Below are positions 59,488 to 64,000 of a DNA stretch of 64,000 nt, one piece after another. Source of the DNA: Acinetobacter sp. CS-2 (GTDB lineage: Bacteria > Pseudomonadota > Gammaproteobacteria > Pseudomonadales > Moraxellaceae). Numbering within the stretch: position 1 is the first letter of the stretch; each line of letters opens with the position of its first letter. The translations under genes were made by a program, and so were the position numbers. Below the pieces are notes generated by a model. That model was not told the DNA's origin, searched no databases, and worked only from the letters and a program-made list of their open reading frames with translations. Where the stretch lies: NCBI RefSeq assembly GCF_016599715.1, contig NZ_CP067019.1:2480001-2544000 (forward strand). Direction: 5' to 3'.

Positions 59488-59516
59488 AAAAGCCTTTGCA
59501 TATGCAAAGGCTTTTT
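59488..59516. terminator. Terminator between dusC and the NERD gene
   Basis: AAAAGCCTTTGC / GCAAAGGCTTTTT perfect stem with a very short loop, between convergent genes. Confidence 0.9.
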
Positions 59517-59519
59517 AAT

Positions 59520-60179
59520 TTAGCTGCTTTCTTTCCGCTGTTTTAAATTTTCCACATGTAGGCAATTAGTTTTCCAGGACTTCTCTAAAACTTCTTTTTC
59601 AATCCGCAATTGAATCCGTTTTAGTTTCATGGCGGGTATCACTTCCTCCTGAAAACCTTTGACATAATCCACCCATGCAGCACCACGAAATACATTGGCA
59701 GGCATTTCTGTTTTAAATTCACTTTCCAGCATAAACACAATCACTGAATGCAGGTACTCTGGCTCAACAATATCAGACAATACATTTTGCAGTACTTTCA
59801 TGTGCTTATAATTCTGATGCAATGGATTTTGAAATTTATAGCTTTTCTTATAAATCTTCTGTGTCCACATTTTTTGACGTTCACCACCAAAAATCCAGCC
59901 TTTATATTTTTTGGTTTCAATCACGAAAATCCCAAAGGGACTGAGCAGAATATGGTCAATTTGCGTCGTTCCTGCCTGTTCATCTGGCAAAGTACAATCA
60001 TTTAATAAAATATATTGCGGGTCTTTTAAATACAGTTTGACATGTACCGCTACTGCCAATTCCCCAACTTTTCCTTTCAAAAAAGGTTTAAATATCTTAA
60101 AAAGAACAGCGCCAGCAAATAATAAAATGATCCACCACAGCTGTGAAAAAAGTGGTATAAAAATTTGAGAAATGTTCAT
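59520..60179 (-). CDS. NERD-domain (nuclease-related) membrane-anchored protein
   Basis: 219-residue protein. An N-terminal transmembrane helix (LWWIILLFAGAVLFKIF, about 14-30) is followed by the NERD domain: KGKVGELAVAVHVKLYL near 35-51, TQIDHILLSPFGIFVIETKKYKGWIFG near 72-98 with the Asp...Glu-x-Lys nuclease-like triad, and TQKIYKKSYKFQNPLHQNYKH near 106-126. The biological role of such stand-alone NERD proteins is unknown. Convergent with dusC. Confidence 0.85.
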   Translation of the reverse strand: MNISQIFIPLFSQLWWIILLFAGAVLFKIFKPFLKGKVGELAVAVHVKLYLKDPQYILLNDCTLPDEQAGTTQIDHILLSPFGIFVIETKKYKGWIFGGERQKMWTQKIYKKSYKFQNPLHQNYKHMKVLQNVLSDIVEPEYLHSVIVFMLESEFKTEMPANVFRGAAWVDYVKGFQEEVIPAMKLKRIQLRIEKEVLEKSWKTNCLHVENLKQRKESS

Positions 60180-60225
60180 TCAATGAAGTTCATATTATAT
60201 TTTTAATAACAATAACATAAACTTA

Positions 60226-60711
60226 TTAAATTAGTGAAGATTCAAGTTTCAATAAAATTTCTTTGTTGTCCAGTCCACCAGCAAAACCGACCAGTTTACC
60301 ATTTGCTCCGACCACACGATGACACGGCGCAATAATGGAAATGGGGTTTTTACCGTTCGCTGCACCCACAGCACGTACCGCTTTGACGTTACCGACTTGC
60401 TCGGCAATATCACGGTAACTGCGGGTTTCGCCAAATGGAATGCTCAGCAAGGCTTGCCAGACTTTCTTCTGAAATTCAGTACCTTCAAAATCTAAAGGCA
60501 AATCAAACTGCTGTCTTGTTCCAGCAAAATATTCAGTTAACTGTTTTTGAGTTTCCAATAAAATGGGATGATCTATCTGTTCAGTTAGCTCGGCTAAACG
60601 TAGCCGTTTAGGATTTTCATTTTCCCAAACTACTGCCACCAGAGCCGTGTCATTGGCTACCAGTTTTAAGCTACCTACAGGAGAAGCCATTTGCATAAAT
60701 GAAAGTTTCAT
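60226..60711 (-). CDS. ogt: Methylated-DNA--protein-cysteine methyltransferase
   Basis: Suicide repair protein removing O6-alkyl groups from guanine. The 161-residue product has the helix-turn-helix/arginine-finger region (VWQALLSIPFGETRSYRDIAEQVGNVKAVRAVG) and the acceptor Cys in IIAPCHRVVGANGKL near residues 130-144. N-terminal domain is of the Ogt type, without an Ada DNA-binding part. It starts 49 bases after the sugE stop and may be co-transcribed with it. Confidence 0.93.
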   Translation of the reverse strand: MKLSFMQMASPVGSLKLVANDTALVAVVWENENPKRLRLAELTEQIDHPILLETQKQLTEYFAGTRQQFDLPLDFEGTEFQKKVWQALLSIPFGETRSYRDIAEQVGNVKAVRAVGAANGKNPISIIAPCHRVVGANGKLVGFAGGLDNKEILLKLESSLI

Positions 60712-60760
60712 TGTCTTCTCCTGTAGTGCAATAAATAAGCGATATAGTGAGGAAGAGTCA

Positions 60761-61078
60761 TTATGATGATGACAGTTTCATCAATACTAATCCAGAAATA
60801 ATCAGTACCGCAGCGAGCATCAGCATCGCCGATGCAGGCTCACCCAAAATAAACACCCCGACCAGAAAAGAACCCACTGCTCCAATCCCGGTCCAGATGG
60901 TATAGGCTGTACCCAGTGGCAAAGTGCGCATGGCATAGGCCAGTAAAGCAAAACTTAATACCATAAAAACCAGAGTAATAATACTCGGGGTAAGACGGGT
61001 GAAACCTTCTGAAAGTTTCATGGCATAGGCCCAAACAATTTCAAAAAGACCCGCTAAAATTAAAACTACCCAAGCCAT
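60761..61078 (-). CDS. sugE: SMR-family guanidinium exporter (SugE/Gdx)
   Basis: 105-residue small multidrug-resistance protein with four transmembrane helices. Glu13 and Trp16 (GLFEIVWA) and the GTAYTIWTGIGAVGS stretch near residues 56-70 are the signature of the Gdx subtype, which exports guanidinium with proton antiport. A guanidine-II riboswitch precedes it. A GGAG lies nine bases before the ATG. The gene symbol gdx is also used for this group. Confidence 0.93.
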   Translation of the reverse strand: MAWVVLILAGLFEIVWAYAMKLSEGFTRLTPSIITLVFMVLSFALLAYAMRTLPLGTAYTIWTGIGAVGSFLVGVFILGEPASAMLMLAAVLIISGLVLMKLSSS

Positions 61079-61103
61079 GACGACGATGCTCCATTTGATC
61101 AGA

Positions 61104-61174
61104 GTCAGGTCGTCCTGACGAATTTTCTCAGTGCGACAATAAATTCGATTACCCCAAGGGAGGTCGTTCCTCCT
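61104..61174 (-). ncRNA. Guanidine-II (mini-ykkC) riboswitch
   Basis: On the minus strand two hairpins lie in the leader of sugE. The first is GGAGG-AACGA-CCTCC (61173-61159). The second is GTCAGG-ACGA-CCTGAC (61119-61104). The second has the canonical ACGR tetraloop of guanidine-II riboswitches; the first has the same loop with one extra A. The second hairpin ends about 13 bases before the ribosome site, consistent with control of translation start. The pairing with a guanidinium exporter is the known association. Confidence 0.88.
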
Positions 61175-61261
61175 ATAACTTATTAGATAATTATATAAAT
61201 AATTGAGCTAAACAGGTGCTTGTTTTACATTTTTCGACCAATTACTCACCTTAAAAGTGCG

Positions 61262-61297
61262 AATAAAAATACGACTGGCCTAAACCAGTCATATTTT
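61262..61297 (-). terminator. Terminator of copB
   Basis: GACTGG / CCAGTC stem with a 6-base loop (61273-61290), followed on the minus strand by T5; 24 bases past the copB stop. Confidence 0.8.
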
Positions 61298-61313
61298 GAA
61301 CCAACTGAGGGAA

Positions 61314-62228
61314 TTAAAATTTAAAACGAATCCCCGCACCATATAACCATTCCTGATCAGATGCTGATTCCGCTTGCCAATCCGTCTGTTCATGCCCCTG
61401 TTTGTATCCATAGGCCACATCAATAAAAGGCATGACCTTTTTATTGATTTCATAACGGGTTTCCAGCCCCAATTGTGCCGTACTTAAACCAGTTTTTTGC
61501 GCATAGCTGGAGTCATCACTCAATACCACATTCAAGTCTAGATAAGGCTTAACAATCAGCTTTTGCGTCAGTAGCACATCGCGTTCGGTTTCCAGACTAA
61601 ATGATACTTGATGATCTTGCCCGAGCAATAAATAGGCATCGGTTTCAAAGAAATACGGTGCCAACCCATGTACCCCAATCACGGCATCGAGCTGATCCTG
61701 ATCGACTTCCCGATTCTGGTCATTGCGATAACGTAGACCGGCCTGCACATCCCAAAAATCGGCAACATTGCGACTGTATAACACTTTGGCATCGTACTCG
61801 GCTTGCTGTGATTCAGCATTATCGGCATGGACTTTGATAAAAATCTTGTTTTCATCTGTGCCAATACGGGTTTCAAGTTCCGATTTTAGAACCCCGTTTC
61901 CATCGTTATTGGGTAACCAGCGACTTTCAACCGTGGTTTGCTGATACATCTGCCCACCATGTTCCTTGATATGCTCGGCAGATGCAGCATCGCTTGCGTT
62001 CGTATTTTCATCCTGTATAGAGGGTGTCTGTTTTGCTTCAACAGGTGTTTGGGCTGTAGTTGACACGACATGATGCTGTGAATGATCGACCGGTATTTCA
62101 TTTTGTGGTGACATCTGCACTTCCGCCATCGACATGGTTTGATGACTTGGTTGTGCAAAACTTGGTCCAGAGAGCAACAGTATCGAGACACTCAATGTGC
62201 TCATTGCAAAGAAATTAATGATGCGCAT
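61314..62228 (-). CDS. copB: Copper resistance protein B
   Basis: Outer-membrane copper-resistance protein. The 304-residue product has a signal peptide (about residues 1-26, ending PSFA). A His/Met-rich periplasmic stretch (about 30-95) follows, then the CopB beta-barrel domain (PF05275) from about 100, with VESRWLPNNDGNGVLKSELE, DVQAGLRYRNDQNRE and FETDAYLLLGQDHQVSFSLE. It ends in Phe (GIRFKF), the usual outer-membrane signal. It overlaps the copA stop by 14 bases, so the pair is translationally coupled. Confidence 0.93.
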   Translation of the reverse strand: MRIINFFAMSTLSVSILLLSGPSFAQPSHQTMSMAEVQMSPQNEIPVDHSQHHVVSTTAQTPVEAKQTPSIQDENTNASDAASAEHIKEHGGQMYQQTTVESRWLPNNDGNGVLKSELETRIGTDENKIFIKVHADNAESQQAEYDAKVLYSRNVADFWDVQAGLRYRNDQNREVDQDQLDAVIGVHGLAPYFFETDAYLLLGQDHQVSFSLETERDVLLTQKLIVKPYLDLNVVLSDDSSYAQKTGLSTAQLGLETRYEINKKVMPFIDVAYGYKQGHEQTDWQAESASDQEWLYGAGIRFKF

Positions 62229-64000
62229 GTGAGTCTCCTTGCTGAACTTGAGCCGGCGTAGCAGGTGAAGCTAGCGTTTTATTTCCATCCACATTGGCCA
62301 CCACCAGTTTACTCATCATACCCGACGACATGTGATAGAGCAGATGACAATGAATCGCCCATTCTCCCAATTCATCAGCGGTCAGTAATGCCGTTACCGT
62401 TTTACCCGGTGGCACAATCAGGGTGTGTTTATTTGGCATATTGGCACTACTTTGCCCATTTTCCAGCTGCATAAACATGCCATGCAGATGCATCGGATGC
62501 GCCATCATGCTGTCATTGATAAATTTCAGCCGGATACGTTCGCCATACTTCATCTGTAGCGGTTTCACTTCGGTAAATTTCTTGCCATTGATGGTCCAGA
62601 TATAACGCTCCATGTTGCCGCCCAAACGCACTTCCAGCTCTCTCTCTGCCGGACGGGTATCGGGCTGTGGAGTGAGTGATTTCAAGTCGCTATATTGCAG
62701 TGCCTTATGCCCTGCGGGTGTGGATGCATTGCCCCAGCCGTAAACCACGGCTACCTTATTATCTGAAGCAGGTTGTTCTGTACGATGCGTTGTATGGCTT
62801 TGCTCGTACGGCTGATCAGACTCAGGTTTTGCTGCCTGTGGCATAGCGTGTTGTTGAGTCACATGTTGCGAATGCTCCTGCATGACAGCATGATTCATTT
62901 GAGTATGATCCATTCCAGCCATATCATGTTGCATGGATGAATGATTCATTGACGAGTGATCCATCATTTGATGTTTCATTGTGCCGGCACTGCTTTGATT
63001 TGGACTACTCTGATGATCATCCATCTGGGCATGGTTGGTATGATCACTGGATGCAGAACCGTGACCCATATCTTCCATCGTTAACAAGGCACGTGGACGT
63101 GGTTTCGGCACAGTAATGCCCTGCTTTATTGCTGCCTGCTCATTGTGCAATGAACCAATCGCAAAACCGCTGCGGTCAATCGATTCGGCTTCAATCTGAT
63201 AATGATTGGCCTTGGGTTCAACCATAACATCATAAGTCTCAGCGGTTCCGATGCGAAATTCATCGACAGGTACCGGTTGCACAGGCTGGCCATCGGCACT
63301 AACCACCGTCATCTTCAAGTCAGGAATACGCACATCATAAAAAGACATGGCTGAAGCATTGATAAAACGTAAACGGACTTTTTCATCTGGTTTAAACATG
63401 CCCGTCCAGTTCTGTTGCGGCGTTTTGCCATTGATCAGGAAGGTATAACCGGTGACATCGGACAAATCGGTTTTCAGCATGCGCATCTGATTCCACATGG
63501 AACGATCTTGCCAGGTACTTTTGAGTCCATCACGCTTAACTTGTTTCAACACGTCGGCCACAGTTTCACGCCGATTTTGGTAGTATTCAGCCGACTTTTT
63601 CAGGTTCTTCTGAATCTGATCACTGCCTGATTGATGAAAATCGGACAGCATCACCACATAATCACGATCAGCCTGTTCATGCGCTGCTAGCGGCTTTTTC
63701 CCTTTGGGATAAATCACCAAAGCACCATATAAACCGTCCTGTTCCTGTCCTTTGGAATGCGCGTGATACCAGTAGGTACCGTTTTGCCGCACCTTGAAAC
63801 GATAGACAAAATCCGCCTGTGGTTTAATCCCTTGAAACTGGTTAAAACCCGGCACCCCATCCATCAGTCCCGGCAGCAATAAACCATGCCAGTGAATGGA
63901 GCTTTCCTTGTTTTTCAGATTGTTATGCACATGAATAACGGCATCATCGCCTTCTTCAAATTCGAGAAGGGGTGCTGGAAATTGACCATTCACGGTAATC
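62215..64000 (-). CDS. copA: Copper resistance multicopper oxidase CopA (partial, N-terminus outside window)
   Basis: Periplasmic multicopper oxidase for copper tolerance. About 594 residues are present; the reading frame continues past 64000 upstream of VNGQFPAPLLEFEEGDDAVI, so no start codon is assigned. Copper ligands are visible in HWHGLLLPG and YWYHAHSKGQ (N-terminal domain) and HPMHLHGMF and IHCHLLYHMSSGMM (C-terminal domain). A Met/His-rich insert (about 62860-63060; MDHSSMNHSSMQHDMAGMDH-type) separates domains and probably binds copper. The stop overlaps copB by 14 bases. Confidence 0.95.
   Translation of the reverse strand, partial: ITVNGQFPAPLLEFEEGDDAVIHVHNNLKNKESSIHWHGLLLPGLMDGVPGFNQFQGIKPQADFVYRFKVRQNGTYWYHAHSKGQEQDGLYGALVIYPKGKKPLAAHEQADRDYVVMLSDFHQSGSDQIQKNLKKSAEYYQNRRETVADVLKQVKRDGLKSTWQDRSMWNQMRMLKTDLSDVTGYTFLINGKTPQQNWTGMFKPDEKVRLRFINASAMSFYDVRIPDLKMTVVSADGQPVQPVPVDEFRIGTAETYDVMVEPKANHYQIEAESIDRSGFAIGSLHNEQAAIKQGITVPKPRPRALLTMEDMGHGSASSDHTNHAQMDDHQSSPNQSSAGTMKHQMMDHSSMNHSSMQHDMAGMDHTQMNHAVMQEHSQHVTQQHAMPQAAKPESDQPYEQSHTTHRTEQPASDNKVAVVYGWGNASTPAGHKALQYSDLKSLTPQPDTRPAERELEVRLGGNMERYIWTINGKKFTEVKPLQMKYGERIRLKFINDSMMAHPMHLHGMFMQLENGQSSANMPNKHTLIVPPGKTVTALLTADELGEWAIHCHLLYHMSSGMMSKLVVANVDGNKTLASPATPAQVQQGDSHAHH

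Overview
The window reads as chromosome of an Acinetobacter species (Moraxellaceae, Gammaproteobacteria). The evidence is a BfmR/BfmS pair that matches the Acinetobacter biofilm regulator as I know it, a fused nuoCD gene in a complete nuo cluster, a class Ia ribonucleotide reductase alpha subunit with two ATP-cones, moderate to low GC with AT-rich spacers, and IS5-family elements of types common in this genus. The species cannot be fixed from sequence alone. Most of the window is housekeeping sequence. The accessory part is about 21.5-27.1 kb, plus the two ends of the 57-64 kb stretch.

Layout. 1-12.6 kb holds the respiratory complex I operon, transcribed leftward from nuoA to nuoM, with nuoM cut by the window edge. 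13.2-16.0 kb holds a small unknown gene and the leftward bfmR-bfmS two-component system. 16.6-21.5 kb holds nrdA and nrdB, separated by two short genes (59 and 43 codons) and a GC-rich inverted repeat. 21.5-27.1 kb is a patchwork: a DUF2188 protein, two convergent genes sharing a cold-shock-like N-terminal domain (one fused to DUF805, the other to TM2), two IS5-family elements, an isolated rutD-like hydrolase and an unknown membrane protein. One IS is intact with a TTA target duplication. The other has a broken transposase, no target duplication, and sits exactly where the TM2 gene loses its 5' end.

27.1-36.4 kb holds kbp, then the leftward block yceD-rpmF-fabD-fabG-acpP, then rightward epmC, yciO, a small unknown gene, scpA-scpB and rluB, with a leftward GNAT acetyltransferase between. 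36.4-41.2 kb is a leftward biotin cluster: a BioH-like esterase, then bioA-bioF-bioC-bioD. 41.5-46.2 kb has an exported single-cysteine peroxiredoxin, a bacterioferritin without the heme methionine, rlmF and ligA. 46.3-51.4 kb has zipA, smc and a GntR/FCD regulator in one leftward run, with ligA next to it behind its own promoter. 51.8-56.9 kb has a TauE/SafE permease, a birA without a DNA-binding domain, coaX, a hydrolase remnant, ffh and ypjD.

57.0-64.0 kb has a divergent TetR/HPP pair around a perfect 30-bp palindrome, dusC, a NERD protein, ogt, a SugE/Gdx guanidinium exporter behind a guanidine-II (mini-ykkC) riboswitch, and the copper genes copA-copB, with copA cut by the right edge.

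I do not see a clear new multi-gene system such as a defence island or biosynthetic cluster. The signals best worth following are regulatory: the guanidine-II riboswitch, the TetR/HPP operator, a GntR-type palindrome with tandem DnaA-box-like sites upstream of gntR-smc-zipA, and a consensus ligA promoter followed directly by a terminator-like hairpin. Others are the small membrane proteins between nrdA and nrdB and the paired cold-shock/DUF805 and cold-shock/TM2 proteins.
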